This document shows, piece by piece, positions 16,559 to 26,604 of a stretch of 64,000 nt of DNA. How positions within the stretch are numbered: the stretch's first letter is position 1; each line of letters opens with the position of its first letter. Both the position numbers and the translations under genes were made by a program. The notes beneath the pieces are model-generated. The model did not search any database and was not told where the DNA came from. It worked only from the letters and a program-made list of their open reading frames with translations. The DNA lies in assembly GCF_003224335.1 (NCBI RefSeq), contig NZ_QKLF01000002.1, positions 1 through 64,000 on the forward strand. Reading direction: 5' to 3'. This stretch comes from Curtobacterium sp. MCJR17_055. GTDB lineage: Bacteria; Actinomycetota; Actinomycetes; Actinomycetales; Microbacteriaceae.

Positions 16559-19500
16559 TCAGCTCGCGGCGGACGCTGTCTGCACGAGCCGCACCGCGCC
16601 TCCCGAGGCCGCGTACCCGCGTCCGGTCGTCAGCGCGACCGGGGAACGTCGAGGCAGCGTGACGCCGAGGAGCTCGCCGTCGTAGTCGACGTCGGGCTGC
16701 AGGAGGACCCCGCAACGGGCCTTCCGGACCGCTCGGGTCCAGTGGCTGTACATCGAACGGAGGTCCGCCGACCGCCCGGCGGCGACCACGCAGAGCCCGG
16801 GGCGCTCGGACGTCAGGAGCGACGCGATGCTCTGGTCGCCGTCGTCGAACCGTTCGGCGTCGTCGATGAGCAGCAGCACCGGTCCACGCTCGAGCCGGAG
16901 GCCGGCGAGCAGCGCCGGGACCTCGTCGGCACCGACGGCGAGACGGTCGACCGCACCGGTGTCGAGCGCGCTCGCGAGCGGTGAGCGTCGGTCGCAGACG
17001 GCCCACACTGCGGGTCGGGTCCCCTCAGCGCTCCGTGCGGCTGCGGCCAGGGCGAGGAGCACCGAGGACTTGCCGGAGCGCGCGGGTCCGGCGACGAGGA
17101 CGTGCTCGCCGTCGTACACCTCGAGCACGGCGGTGCCGAGGTCGTCCTCCGCGATGCCGACCGGGAGCTGCCACGGCTCGGTGTCGAAGCGGGCGGGGAC
17201 GGCGAGGTCGGTGACCGCGACCGAGCCCGGGAGCCGACCGACCGCGCTGGCCTTCGGCGTGACGTCGCCCCACTGCTCGCGGACCGCGCGGACCGCCTCG
17301 GCGAGGGAGCCCGTCGGCGTGCCCACGTGCGACTGCAGCTTCGCCGTCGAGTCGATGAACCGGCCGGGGACGGGCGGCGGCACGTCCTTCGGTCGGACGC
17401 CGATGGTCGCGTAGTCGTACGGGTCCGCGAGGCGGAAGAGCCACTTCTGCGTCGTCACCTCGTCCATCGCCGAGGGGACGGCCTTCGCCCGGGTGGTGGA
17501 CACGGCGAACGAGATGCCGAGCGCCGGCCCCTCGGCGTAGACGCGGTAGAGCGCGTCGAGCAGCTGCTGTCCCTCGAAGTCCTGGTACTCGTCGCGGAGC
17601 GCCGCCAGACCGTCGAGGAGCACGACGGCACGACGACCACCCGGCGCAGCACGGCGGCGGTCGAGCTCGGTGCGGAGGTGTCGGAGCATGCGGGTCTGCA
17701 GCTCGGCAGCACCGGCACCGGACCCGACGTAGGCGCTCGTGTGCGGGAGGTCCGCCAGGGGCGCGAGGTCGCCGGCACCCATGTCGAGGACGAGCAGGTC
17801 GAGGTCGTCGGGGCTCGTCGTGCGGGCCAGCTGCAGCGCGATCGACGCGAGGGCCGTGCTCGTCCCGCTGCCGGGGATGCCCATGAGCATGAGGTTGCCC
17901 TCGGCGAGGTCCCACCCGGTCCGGACCTGGCGCTGGTTGTCGGGGTCGTCGGCCAGGGCCACCGGGACGCGGGTCGGTGCGGACGTCTGATGTGTCGTGT
18001 CGGGTGCCGGCAGGAGCGCGTCGAGCGGGACGGACGTGCCGAGCGCTTCCGGCCAGATCGGCCGTGGCGGTGCGTAGCCGGCCTCGTCGTTGGCCGTGCG
18101 GATCGCGTCGATGAGGACGTCGAGGTCGGTGAGGTCGTTCGACGCCGGTGCGGAGAACGCCACGGGCGCGGGGACGCCGAAGACGTCGGTGGGGCGGACC
18201 GTGACGGGCTGCTCGGCGCGGGCGTCGCGGGCGCGACCGGTGACGAGCGCGGTCTGCACCGGCGTGATGTCGTCCTGGCCGAGCTTCACGTAGGCACGAC
18301 CGGTCTGCTGCCGTCCGATGCCGGCGGCCGACGGCACGCCGATGACGTTCGTCGAGTCCTCACGACTCTGCACGCGCAGGGCCACGCGCATGTTCGTGTT
18401 GGCGAGGATGTCCTCGCTGACGACACCCGCCGGCCGCTGCGTGGCGAGGACCATGTGCACGCCGAGGGTACGACCCACCGCGGCGATCGCCACGAGGGAC
18501 GTCAGGACGTCCGGGAAGTCCTTCGCCAGCATCGCGAACTCGTCGACCACGAAGAGCAGTCGGGGCATCGGCTCGGACGGCTTGGTCGCCAGGTAGGCGT
18601 CGAGGTTGTCGATGTCGGCACCGGCGGCGGCGAACACCCGCTGCCGTCGCCCGAGCTCGGCCTCGAGCGCCCGGATGGCGCGGTCGGCCAGCTGCTCGTC
18701 GAGGTTCGAGATCGTGCCGATCGTGTGCGGCAGACGCTCACACGCGGCGAAGGCGGCGCCGCCCTTGAAGTCCACGAGCAGGAAGTTCAGGCGCGTCGGG
18801 TCGTTGCGCGCGGCGAGCCCGGCGACGAAGGAGCGTAGGAACTCGCTCTTGCCGGAACCCGTCGTCCCACCGACCAGGCCGTGTGGGCCGTCGCGGACCA
18901 GGTCGATCTCGAGGACGCCGCTCTCCGACGACCCGATCGGCGTCGAGAAGCCGGTCCGGGCCTCCCAGGCGGCACGGATGGCCGCGGGACCGCTCGGCTC
19001 GGAAGCAGAGTCGGGGGCGGCGCTCGCGAGCAGGTCGGGCAGCCGCACGAGCGACGGCAGCGAGGCACCCGGCACCAGGAGTTCCGGGTCGTCGAAGTGC
19101 GAGACGTGCCGGGCGCACTGCTCGGCGTCCGCCGGGCTGAGACCGGCGAGCACGACGTCGTCGACGCGCGTGCGGTCCTCCGGGCGGTACACCGTCGCGG
19201 CCGCGTCGGCCCCCACCGTGATGATCGTCGTGCACGCGGCGGGGAGTTGCTGCTCGTTCGTCGCGATGACGATCCCGCTCACCCGGCGGGGCCGCTCGCC
19301 CGGACGACGCACCTGGCCGAGCGCTGCCCGACCATGGCCGAGCAGGCTCCGGGCCGGGGCGTCGCGCCCCTCGGTGAGGACCTCGGAGTCGATGAGCACG
19401 AGGAGCTCCGGGGTCGGTAGCTCGTCGATGGACTCGCGCAGGCCGCGGAGCACCGCGGCGCCCTGGTCACGCTGCGCGGACATCCACCGCTGGCCGGTGC

Positions 19501-20848
19501 TGCTCCCCGCGACGCGGGTGTGCGGCAGCCAGGAGGCCCAGGACCAGTCGTCCTCGCGGCCCCTGTCGCAGAACACACCGACGGTCAGGTCGGCGGGTCC
19601 GCAGTGCACCGTCGCCTGGACCAGGAGGCTCCGGGCCAGTGCGAGGGCACCCTCGCGGTCGCCGACGATGCCCACGACGCCGGCGTCGCTGAGGTCCGCG
19701 ACGACCGGGGCCGCCGTCAGCTTGCTCTCCTCGATGGCGGTCTTCGCCGCCTCCTCGAGCTTCATCTGCGTCGCGCGGGAGTCGAGCTGGGGACGCCAGG
19801 GCGCGTCGCCCGTGCCGGCGTGCAGGCTGAGGAAGTCGACGTCGTCGGCCCGGCGCTGCCACAGTGTCGTCGCGGGCAACAGCGCGCGCCGGACCACGGT
19901 CGCCGGATCGGGGACCAGTTCCTGGCGACGGGCGGCCTCGATCGCGGCGGCAGCGGTGATCTCCCCGCTGAAGTCGCGGACCGCCTCCGCGAAGCGCTCG
20001 TCCTCCTCCTTCAGGTTCTTCGCGCGCCGGTGCTTCTGCTCGAACCACATGCCGATCGCCGTGACGGGGCTGAGCAGGGCGAAGAGCGCGAAGCGGGCGT
20101 CCCCGAGCAGTGCGACCATCGCACCGGCGAGGACCAGCGGTGCGGCGACCGTGATCCAGCTGAACTTCGACGCCGGCGGCACGTCCCGCTTGCTCGGCGG
20201 CGACACGGGCTCCACGTCCCGGTTGCGCCCCGGCCGCGGAGGACGGTTGAACGGCGCCGTGGCCGCGGGGGTGAGGTTCGGGAGCGAACCCGGAGCAGGA
20301 ACCGGCGTCTCGTGCAGGTCCGGGCGCACGAGCAACACCGCGCCACCCACGATGACGCTCGTGCCGACCTCGACGAGGACGCCCTCCTCGTCGAGTCGCT
20401 CCCCCGCCACGACGGTGCCGTTCGTCGACCCGGAGTCCCGGATCCGGACCCCGTCGTCCTCGAGCTCGAGCGTGCAGTGCTCCCACGAGGCGCTCTCGGT
20501 GGGCAGGACCAGGTCGGCCTGCGGCGCCCGACCGACCACGAGCCTCCTGGACCGGGGGATCGGGACGACTGCCCCGGTGTCGAGACCGCCGGCCAAGGTG
20601 ACGGTCCAGCCGTCGACCAGCTGGGGGCGTTCCTCGGGCGTCCGGGCGATGCGGGAGCCCTCGAGCAGGACGAGGTCGCGGATCGGGGTGTCCACGCTCG
20701 TCCGGTGTCCGTCGACCGCCAGGGTCGTGCCGGGCTCGAGGCTGATGCCCACGGCGGACTGGACGAGTTCGCCGAGACACGACGTGGCTGCCCACCCGTC
20801 GACCTCGACCGCTTCACGTCGGTCGTCGAGCTCGATCAACAGTCGCAT
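16559..20848 (-). CDS. essC: type VII secretion ATPase, FHA-FtsK/SpoIIIE (EssC/EccC-like)
   Basis: A 1429-residue secretion motor. The first 75 residues look like a ubiquitin-like fold; an FHA domain follows at about 98-172 (LVVGRAPQADLVLP, RDSGSTNGTVV). Two membrane helices lie near 231-268, and then three FtsK/SpoIIIE ATPase domains. Domain 1 has Walker A GTTGSGKSE near 665 and Walker B LLFVVDEFAM near 766. Domain 2 has the altered loop GIPGSGTST near 990. Domain 3 has GPARSGKSS near 1256 and LLLIDDAERF near 1327. A single chain with N-terminal FHA is the EssC (T7SSb) plan rather than split mycobacterial EccCa/EccCb. GGAGGA precedes the ATG at 20848. It would drive export of the WXG100 and Rhs proteins encoded upstream. 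Confidence 0.9.
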   Translation of the reverse strand: MRLLIELDDRREAVEVDGWAATSCLGELVQSAVGISLEPGTTLAVDGHRTSVDTPIRDLVLLEGSRIARTPEERPQLVDGWTVTLAGGLDTGAVVPIPRSRRLVVGRAPQADLVLPTESASWEHCTLELEDDGVRIRDSGSTNGTVVAGERLDEEGVLVEVGTSVIVGGAVLLVRPDLHETPVPAPGSLPNLTPAATAPFNRPPRPGRNRDVEPVSPPSKRDVPPASKFSWITVAAPLVLAGAMVALLGDARFALFALLSPVTAIGMWFEQKHRRAKNLKEEDERFAEAVRDFSGEITAAAAIEAARRQELVPDPATVVRRALLPATTLWQRRADDVDFLSLHAGTGDAPWRPQLDSRATQMKLEEAAKTAIEESKLTAAPVVADLSDAGVVGIVGDREGALALARSLLVQATVHCGPADLTVGVFCDRGREDDWSWASWLPHTRVAGSSTGQRWMSAQRDQGAAVLRGLRESIDELPTPELLVLIDSEVLTEGRDAPARSLLGHGRAALGQVRRPGERPRRVSGIVIATNEQQLPAACTTIITVGADAAATVYRPEDRTRVDDVVLAGLSPADAEQCARHVSHFDDPELLVPGASLPSLVRLPDLLASAAPDSASEPSGPAAIRAAWEARTGFSTPIGSSESGVLEIDLVRDGPHGLVGGTTGSGKSEFLRSFVAGLAARNDPTRLNFLLVDFKGGAAFAACERLPHTIGTISNLDEQLADRAIRALEAELGRRQRVFAAAGADIDNLDAYLATKPSEPMPRLLFVVDEFAMLAKDFPDVLTSLVAIAAVGRTLGVHMVLATQRPAGVVSEDILANTNMRVALRVQSREDSTNVIGVPSAAGIGRQQTGRAYVKLGQDDITPVQTALVTGRARDARAEQPVTVRPTDVFGVPAPVAFSAPASNDLTDLDVLIDAIRTANDEAGYAPPRPIWPEALGTSVPLDALLPAPDTTHQTSAPTRVPVALADDPDNQRQVRTGWDLAEGNLMLMGIPGSGTSTALASIALQLARTTSPDDLDLLVLDMGAGDLAPLADLPHTSAYVGSGAGAAELQTRMLRHLRTELDRRRAAPGGRRAVVLLDGLAALRDEYQDFEGQQLLDALYRVYAEGPALGISFAVSTTRAKAVPSAMDEVTTQKWLFRLADPYDYATIGVRPKDVPPPVPGRFIDSTAKLQSHVGTPTGSLAEAVRAVREQWGDVTPKASAVGRLPGSVAVTDLAVPARFDTEPWQLPVGIAEDDLGTAVLEVYDGEHVLVAGPARSGKSSVLLALAAAARSAEGTRPAVWAVCDRRSPLASALDTGAVDRLAVGADEVPALLAGLRLERGPVLLLIDDAERFDDGDQSIASLLTSERPGLCVVAAGRSADLRSMYSHWTRAVRKARCGVLLQPDVDYDGELLGVTLPRRSPVALTTGRGYAASGGAVRLVQTASAAS

Positions 20849-20948
20849 GCTCGCTCCTCCTGGTCCGTGCGGTGGGGCGGGTACCGGCGGTCCGGTTGCC
20901 CGTCGTCTGGGGTGCCGGCGACTCGTGCGCCGGTGCGCCGGTGCGTGG

Positions 20949-22301
20949 TCAGCGAGCGGTGGAGTCCTGGAACCACACGAGCGACGCGGTCGGTTCCGCG
21001 GTCGCCGGTCGGAGCCCGAGGGTCTGCGACGAGGCTGCGAGGACCGTCGCATCCGTCCGGAGTGCCTGCTGCTGGCGGAAGTCGAGCGCAGGTCCTGCGA
21101 TCCCGTCGCCGGCGTCCAGACGCAGAGTGGCGAGCGCGTCGGTCACATCGGACGGGTCGTCGCTGCGAGCCGAGCCGACGGCTCGCACCAAGGCCACGAC
21201 CGCGTCATGGCTCCGCGAGTCAGCAGCCCAGGCCACCGCGGAGAACGGCTGGTCCGCGGTGAGGTTCTGCGCATCCGGGTCGTCAGCGAGCACCCGGACG
21301 CCGCCGAGGAACGCCGACATCGCACGGCCCTGCTCGTCGGAGGTGAGCGCACGCGCGTCGTCGGTCGCGACGCCCGCGGAGACGAACGTGCCCGACAGGC
21401 TGCCGTTCGCGTCGGCGAGCGCGGTGCCGAACGCCGGACTGGTCGCCTGCGGGGTGAGGACGACGGGCACCGTCACGTCCGCGGACTGCAGGGCGGCGAC
21501 GAACGCCCCCTGTCGAGCCGCCGAGCCGCTGACGACGACCGCGTCCGAGTCCGCCGGAGCGGGGGCATCGGCCTGGTCGTCACCGGCTGCGGGCGTGGCG
21601 TCCGCCGTCACGGCACCGGTCCGCTCGGCGACGGTCGTCGCGAGCGCGGTGTCGTCGGCGGCGGCATCCGCGGTGAGCACGTGGGCGACCTCCAGCCCGG
21701 AGGGCGCACCGCCGCCGAGGTCGACCAGCAGCGGGGAGTCAGCGCCTCGGAGCGCGCGTTCCATGGCGGCGGTCGTGGAGGCCGGCGACGGCGCCGTCGA
21801 CCACGAGTCGCTGCCACTGGATGCGTACGGGAGGACGACCGGCACCCCGGCGTCGGCGGCGGCCTCGAGCGCGCCGGAGACGTGCGCACCGGACGAGGCG
21901 ACCACGATGCCCGAGACGCCGCTGTCGACGAGTGCCTCGACGGCACGCTCCCCACCGCCGGCGCTGCCGCCGTCGTTCCGCGTCACGAGTTCGACGTCCG
22001 TCCCGCCCAGCGTGAGACGACGTTCCGCGACGAGGGCACCTTGCGCCGCTTCGTCCCAGTCGGCCCCCTCGCCGTCGCCGAGCGTGACGACCACACCGAT
22101 CTTCGTGCCCTCGGGCACATGGGCGACCCGGATCGGGACCGGCACGGTCGCCGGGACGGCCTCGGCCGCGGGCGTGTTCCGGTCGACCACGAACACCACG
22201 ACCGCGAGGACCACCGCGATGACGAGCACCGCGATTGCGACGATCACGAGCGGCTGGCGCGGCCGCCGGTCGTGCTGCATGTCGTCGACGGCGTGAGTCA
22301 T
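20949..22301 (-). CDS. membrane-anchored periplasmic-binding-like protein in the T7SS locus
   Basis: A 450-residue protein with a short cytoplasmic N-terminus, one membrane helix (residues about 18-40, LVIVAIAVLVIAVVLAVVVF) and an external two-lobed domain resembling type 1 periplasmic-binding proteins (LivJ/LivK-like): VGVVVTLGDGEG-like opening, ALVDSGVSGIVVASSG, and VTVPVVLTPQATSPAF. No ABC transporter genes are nearby. Its ATG overlaps the stop of the EsaA-like lipoprotein gene as ATGA, and the EssC-like gene follows 100 bases later, so it is part of the secretion operon. A structural or recognition role at the channel is an inference. Confidence 0.7.
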   Translation of the reverse strand: MTHAVDDMQHDRRPRQPLVIVAIAVLVIAVVLAVVVFVVDRNTPAAEAVPATVPVPIRVAHVPEGTKIGVVVTLGDGEGADWDEAAQGALVAERRLTLGGTDVELVTRNDGGSAGGGERAVEALVDSGVSGIVVASSGAHVSGALEAAADAGVPVVLPYASSGSDSWSTAPSPASTTAAMERALRGADSPLLVDLGGGAPSGLEVAHVLTADAAADDTALATTVAERTGAVTADATPAAGDDQADAPAPADSDAVVVSGSAARQGAFVAALQSADVTVPVVLTPQATSPAFGTALADANGSLSGTFVSAGVATDDARALTSDEQGRAMSAFLGGVRVLADDPDAQNLTADQPFSAVAWAADSRSHDAVVALVRAVGSARSDDPSDVTDALATLRLDAGDGIAGPALDFRQQQALRTDATVLAASSQTLGLRPATAEPTASLVWFQDSTAR

Positions 22302-25105
22302 CGTGTGCCCCCGATGGTGAAGGTGTACAGCGTCGTCGAGGTCGCGCTCTCCGGCACGTCCATCCGGAACGCCGGCAGAGTGGTCGCCGCGTCGAGCGAT
22401 GCGCGGAACTGCTCCTGCTGGAGGAGGATGCCCGCCACGTCCTCGGCGCGCACGTTGGCGTACCCAGCTGCGTTCTGCGAGGCCAGGGCGAGCTGGTAGT
22501 CGGCGGAGTCGGACTTCGCCGCGCTCGTCGCCATCGCGCCGAGGATGCCGGAGCCGTTGACCTTGCGGTCGCCCAGGTCGAGCATCACGCGGTTGAGGTC
22601 TCCGGTCAGCAGCGTGCTCGCGCCCTCGACGTCGCGGGTCGACGCCGTGGTGCTCGCGTCGATCCGCGCCAGGCTCTGCTTCGTCTGCTCGTCCACTGCG
22701 GTCGCGAGGGCCGAGTTCTCCCGCTCGAGCTTGCCGCGCTGCTCGTCGATCGTGCCCTTGGCTCCGGATGTCACCTGCTTCGACGTCGAGCGGAGGCCGG
22801 CGATCGACTGGTCGAACGCCTTCAGCACGGCGGCGTTGCTGGTTCCGGCCTGCTCCGACACTTCGCGGACCTGCTCGTCGATGAGCTCGTCGATCTTCTC
22901 CGCTGTATCGTCGTTCGCCTTGGCAAAGGCGTCCTTCACCTTCTGGCCCAGGGACTCCTGCTCGTCACGGACCGAGGTCAGTGCCGTCGCAAGCTTGTCT
23001 CCGGCTTCGTTCGCGTCGTCGACCGCGGTCTGCATCTGCTCGACCGACGACGTCACGTCGCCGCCGCTCGTGCTGATGCTGTCGTACACCGCACGACGAG
23101 CGTCTTCGATCGTGCGAAAACGATCGCGCAGCTCGCGGGTCGCGGCGCCGAGACCGGCCGTCTCGTCATCGAGGTCCGTGGCCTTGATCAACTCGTCCCA
23201 GGCGACAGACTGGTCGGCGAGACGTGCGTCCATCGGCTTGTCGAACGGGATCGCCGTGTCCAGCTTGGCACCGTCACCCTCGTCGACGCACGGTGTCGCC
23301 GTCAGGTACGAACGGAGTTCGTCGGCTTGCTGCTCGGTGAGACCTGGTCCGACCGGCAGCGATGGGACGATACCACCGTCATCGGTGGGCACGACCATCT
23401 GGCAGATCCGTTCCGCGAGCGCCGCATTCTGCGCTTGCATAGTCTTGGAAAGGCGCGGGTCGCCGATGTTCCCGATGACGCCCCGAGCGGCCTTGGCACG
23501 ACCATGCACAGCGACGATCTTGTCGCTGAGGTCCTTCACACCGACGCCCGCGACCCGGACTGCCTCCTCGAGAGCGTCCAGCTGCTGTTTGACCGTTGCC
23601 GTGCCATTCCCCGAGCGCGTTGAGAGCGCGTCGAGAGCCGTCTGCACCTCGCCCAGCCCCGTGTCCACCTTCCCGTATTCATTGATGGCGGCCTCCGCCA
23701 AGTCGGGCTGCAGACCGTTTGCCAGATCGGCGCCGGTCTTCACCAGTCCGGCGAGCGCCTCCGTGATGCTGGTCGACGACGAGAACAGTGCGCACGTCAG
23801 GGAGAAGCGGGCGGTCTCGACGGCGCACTTCTCTGCCGTTGGTTCGCGGGGGCCGATCGAGGACGCGAGCTGGTCGCTGACCTGCTGCTTGCACTCCTCG
23901 CTCGCCGTCGCGTACCCCTCCAACTGCGACGACACCCGCAGGAGGTTGCCGTAGACGCTCGCGCCACCATCCGCCTGCTGCGGAGCTGCCGCGCAGCCCT
24001 CGCCGTCGATCGCCGGACGGGGAGCGGTGGCGGAGGTGTCACCGAGCAACGCGTCGAGGCTCGTGGTCGTCTCCTGCAGCTGCTGCAAGACAGTGGACTG
24101 CGTTGCACCGACCGTCGAGCCGAGGTCGGACTTCAACGAGCCGAGCTGGCCGGACAGCGATTTCATCGTGCTGGCGAGCGAGGTGCTGCTCTCCTTGAGC
24201 CGGTCAGCCGTCCGGACACCGAGTGTGGACGACGTCGTCTCGAGGTTCGACCGGACCTCGGTGATCGTGCTCCCGGCGCGCGCGAGCACCTCGTTCACCT
24301 GCGAGATGAGGTCGATCGTGCGCCGCTGCAGCGCCAGTTCGGAGTCGGTGTCGGACCCGAAGGCCGCGTTCACCACACCGGTCGAGGACAGGTCGGTCGA
24401 GATGCCCGGCTGCGCGGCCAGGTCGAAGGTGGGTGCCGCGAAATCGTCGACGTTCGCCACCAGGTGCAGGGTCGTGCTCGCTCCCGACATGGGCGGCGCG
24501 AGCAGGCGTCCCCACTGCACGACGGCATCGCCGTCACCGTTCGCGCTGACGACACCGTCGGTCGCGGTGCCGTCGTCAGCAGTCTCGGTGACGACACTGT
24601 TCGGTCGGGTACCCGGCAGCACCGTCGACGCGGCGATGCTGAAGGGAGCGCCGACGAGCGCCGGCGTCGTCCGGGAGGCCCCGGCCACGTCGTAGGTCAA
24701 GTTCCGCGATCGGACGGTCAGGTTCTCGACGGTGAGGTCGATCTCGACCCGGCCGGAGTAGCCCGCCAGGTCCGCGAGGTCGGTTCCGCTCTTCTTCGCC
24801 GTCGTGTACTGCGTGGTCACGCGCAACGGCAGGTCACCCGCGGCCTTCGCCGCCTCGTGCTCCGTGACGGAGGACGACGAGTCGTCCGCGCCGACCGAGA
24901 TGGCGGTGTCGGAGATCGTGGTGATCGACCCGTCCGCAGCGAGGCGCGTGTCCACGGTCTGCAGGACGCGAGACGGGCTCTCCACCGCGCGATCCGTGGA
25001 CGTGCACCCCGCCAGGACCACCGCAGCAGCGCCCGCCATCGCGACAACGGCGAGCGCACGGCCGTTCTTCGTTCGTACCCCTGGATGCAGCATGCGCAAC
25101 GACAT
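22298..25105 (-). CDS. large coiled-coil lipoprotein, EsaA/YhgE-like
   Basis: A 935-residue exported lipoprotein. The signal peptide ends in a lipobox VVLAGC with the modified cysteine at residue 34. After a beta-rich region of about 220 residues come long helical segments rich in Ser, Thr, Ala, Glu and Gln (VNEVLARAGSTITEV, QLGSLKSDLGSTVG, SLGQKVKDAFAKANDDTAEK), typical of extended coiled coils. Several cysteines occur in the middle. The layout recalls the external stalk of EsaA/YueB in T7SSb, but EsaA has membrane helices at both ends while this has only a lipid anchor. GAGGGGG precedes the ATG at 25105; an in-frame ATG four codons later is possible. It is coupled to the binding-like protein gene. 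Confidence 0.7.
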   Translation of the reverse strand: MSLRMLHPGVRTKNGRALAVVAMAGAAAVVLAGCTSTDRAVESPSRVLQTVDTRLAADGSITTISDTAISVGADDSSSSVTEHEAAKAAGDLPLRVTTQYTTAKKSGTDLADLAGYSGRVEIDLTVENLTVRSRNLTYDVAGASRTTPALVGAPFSIAASTVLPGTRPNSVVTETADDGTATDGVVSANGDGDAVVQWGRLLAPPMSGASTTLHLVANVDDFAAPTFDLAAQPGISTDLSSTGVVNAAFGSDTDSELALQRRTIDLISQVNEVLARAGSTITEVRSNLETTSSTLGVRTADRLKESSTSLASTMKSLSGQLGSLKSDLGSTVGATQSTVLQQLQETTTSLDALLGDTSATAPRPAIDGEGCAAAPQQADGGASVYGNLLRVSSQLEGYATASEECKQQVSDQLASSIGPREPTAEKCAVETARFSLTCALFSSSTSITEALAGLVKTGADLANGLQPDLAEAAINEYGKVDTGLGEVQTALDALSTRSGNGTATVKQQLDALEEAVRVAGVGVKDLSDKIVAVHGRAKAARGVIGNIGDPRLSKTMQAQNAALAERICQMVVPTDDGGIVPSLPVGPGLTEQQADELRSYLTATPCVDEGDGAKLDTAIPFDKPMDARLADQSVAWDELIKATDLDDETAGLGAATRELRDRFRTIEDARRAVYDSISTSGGDVTSSVEQMQTAVDDANEAGDKLATALTSVRDEQESLGQKVKDAFAKANDDTAEKIDELIDEQVREVSEQAGTSNAAVLKAFDQSIAGLRSTSKQVTSGAKGTIDEQRGKLERENSALATAVDEQTKQSLARIDASTTASTRDVEGASTLLTGDLNRVMLDLGDRKVNGSGILGAMATSAAKSDSADYQLALASQNAAGYANVRAEDVAGILLQQEQFRASLDAATTLPAFRMDVPESATSTTLYTFTIGGTR

Positions 25106-25271
25106 TGGCGATCGTCCCCCTCAAGAACCGACAAGCGACTCGATCCTAACGGCGCTGCATCGCCGAGGGACGACTGTCCACAGACCCACGAGTCCCCCGT
25201 TCGGGCGACACGATCAGCGGTGACGACACGGAGCCGTTCGACAACCCGTGAAGCGATCACCGAGACCGGGA

Positions 25272-25511
25272 CTACGCCGATCGCGAGAACGTCAGCACCA
25301 GCGCGCCGAGCTCGCTCTGGAGAGGCCAGGAGTCCGCGACCGTCCGTCCGGCCTCCCGCACGATCGACCGGGAAACTGGACTCCCCTGTTCCTGCGCCAG
25401 AGCACGGGCGAGGACCGACCGCACCGCATGGATCTGTTCGGCTGAGGCTGCGTCCTCAGCGCCGCGCCGGTCCAGGGTGTCGATCAGGTCAAGCAAGCTC
25501 ATGTCGTCCAT
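25272..25511 (-). CDS. small hypothetical protein in the T7SS locus
   Basis: A 79-residue, mostly helical, charged protein starting MDDMSLLDLIDTLDRRG. It has no membrane segment, signal peptide or WxG motif. I do not recognise a family. The start is uncertain: a second ATG three codons later and upstream in-frame codons exist, and no strong ribosome site is visible. It lies 166 bases before the EsaA-like lipoprotein gene and just after the array of small membrane proteins. Confidence 0.45.
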   Translation of the reverse strand: MDDMSLLDLIDTLDRRGAEDAASAEQIHAVRSVLARALAQEQGSPVSRSIVREAGRTVADSWPLQSELGALVLTFSRSA

Positions 25512-25636
25512 CCGGTCGCGTCCGCGCAGACCATGCGGCGACCTCAAGAACGACGGCATCCGAGGAGTCCCGGCGAAGCGCCGAATCTGCGCGACTGAGC
25601 CCTCACCTCGAGGGAGCCGTCACTCCTGAAAGGCCA

Positions 25637-26068
25637 TCAACAGCTGCAGGCCCCTGTCACGGTTCCGCCGAGAAACCGAAGACGACCCACCTTCTCGCGC
25701 ACGCGAACGAGGGCCTCCCGGTGTCGGAATGATGCTTCGCCGATCTGGAACCGAGTCGAGCCTCCTGCTTCGAGCCTCGAGGCGATCGCGTCTTTGTTGT
25801 CGGCCGTCACGCCCCGCCTGAGGACGAGCGGACCACATTCCTTCGTCATGATCGCGACCTGGTCGAACGACGATCCGATTCCCTTACCGGAAGCGCTCGA
25901 CCCGATGTCTCCTTCGGCACCCGTCACGGTGCACATGACGGAGATCACGTGCGCGTCGTCGTAGGCCTTCCACGCCCGTGAGCCCCCGAGGACCAGCGCG
26001 GTGACAAGCACCATCGCGCTCAACATCGAGATCACCAGCACGTTCCCGCGGCGCCGTTTCGCTCCCAC
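25637..26068 (-). CDS. small membrane protein, YDxAH family paralogue 5 (putative immunity protein)
   Basis: A 143-residue member of a tandem family. The N-terminus is basic (VGAKRRRGN), followed by one membrane helix (VLVISMLSAMVLVTALVL) and an external domain of about 110 residues. The shared motifs are AYDDAH, then a cysteine (VMC), GKGIGSSFDQV, a second cysteine in ECGPLVLRRGVTADN, and SRLEAGGSTRF. The two cysteines are likely to form a disulfide outside the cell. The GTG at 26068 has AAGGAG upstream; an ATG pair at 26101-26104 is the alternative. Being last in the array downstream of an Rhs gene suggests immunity, which is inference. Confidence 0.65.
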   Translation of the reverse strand: MGAKRRRGNVLVISMLSAMVLVTALVLGGSRAWKAYDDAHVISVMCTVTGAEGDIGSSASGKGIGSSFDQVAIMTKECGPLVLRRGVTADNKDAIASRLEAGGSTRFQIGEASFRHREALVRVREKVGRLRFLGGTVTGACSC

Positions 26069-26154
26069 GTTGCTCCTTGTCGATGTCCCGCCGGGGACCA
26101 TCATCGTCGTAGCCCTCTGCCGGCCGCCGGATCGGTCCCATTGCATGGCGCGGC

Positions 26155-26604
26155 TCACCTTCCACGCTCGGCTCGCACATCGAGCACATTGGGTGCGACG
26201 CCGACCGCTTGGAACCATCCCCGCAGGCGTGCAGACCCTTGACCGATCTTGACGTCGTAACGCTCCCCGCCCACGACTCCAGATGCTTTCTCCTCGGCTG
26301 CCTCGGCGGTGAGCCCTCCACTCAATACAAGCGTTCCACAATCCGGTGACCGGTACTCCACCTGGTTGGACGATGTGCCAACTCCCTGCAACGACCGACT
26401 TGAAGCGGAGCCGGCGTAGGCCGCCGTCACCTTGCAGTTGATCGTCGTGATGTGTGCGCGGTCGTAGTTCTCGAGCATCGCCGGCCCGATCGCGAACACG
26501 AAGAGCACGAGCATGAAGAGCGCCATCACGAGCAGCAAAACCAACCATCGCATCGGCCTCGACAACCTCCGCCCGCTGACCATCGACTGCCCGGAAAGCT
26601 CCAC
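26155..26604 (-). CDS. small membrane protein, YDxAH family paralogue 4 (putative immunity protein)
   Basis: A 149-residue paralogue with a basic N-terminus, a long hydrophobic helix (LVLLLVMALFMLVLFVFAIG) and the family domain: NYDRAH, cysteine in INCKV, QGVGTSSNQV and DCGTLVLSGGLTAEA. The usual GVTADN is altered to GLTAEA, so it has diverged from the others. The GTG at 26604 follows AGGAGG closely. It lies 86 bases before paralogue 5, on the same strand as the Rhs gene. Confidence 0.65.
   Translation of the reverse strand: MELSGQSMVSGRRLSRPMRWLVLLLVMALFMLVLFVFAIGPAMLENYDRAHITTINCKVTAAYAGSASSRSLQGVGTSSNQVEYRSPDCGTLVLSGGLTAEAAEEKASGVVGGERYDVKIGQGSARLRGWFQAVGVAPNVLDVRAERGR

Noticed and set aside
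21000-24000. Long plus-strand frames across the EssC-like, binding-like and lipoprotein genes
   Set aside because: They are shadows of the minus-strand genes: Arg/Ser/Ala-rich, no domain, no starts with ribosome sites.
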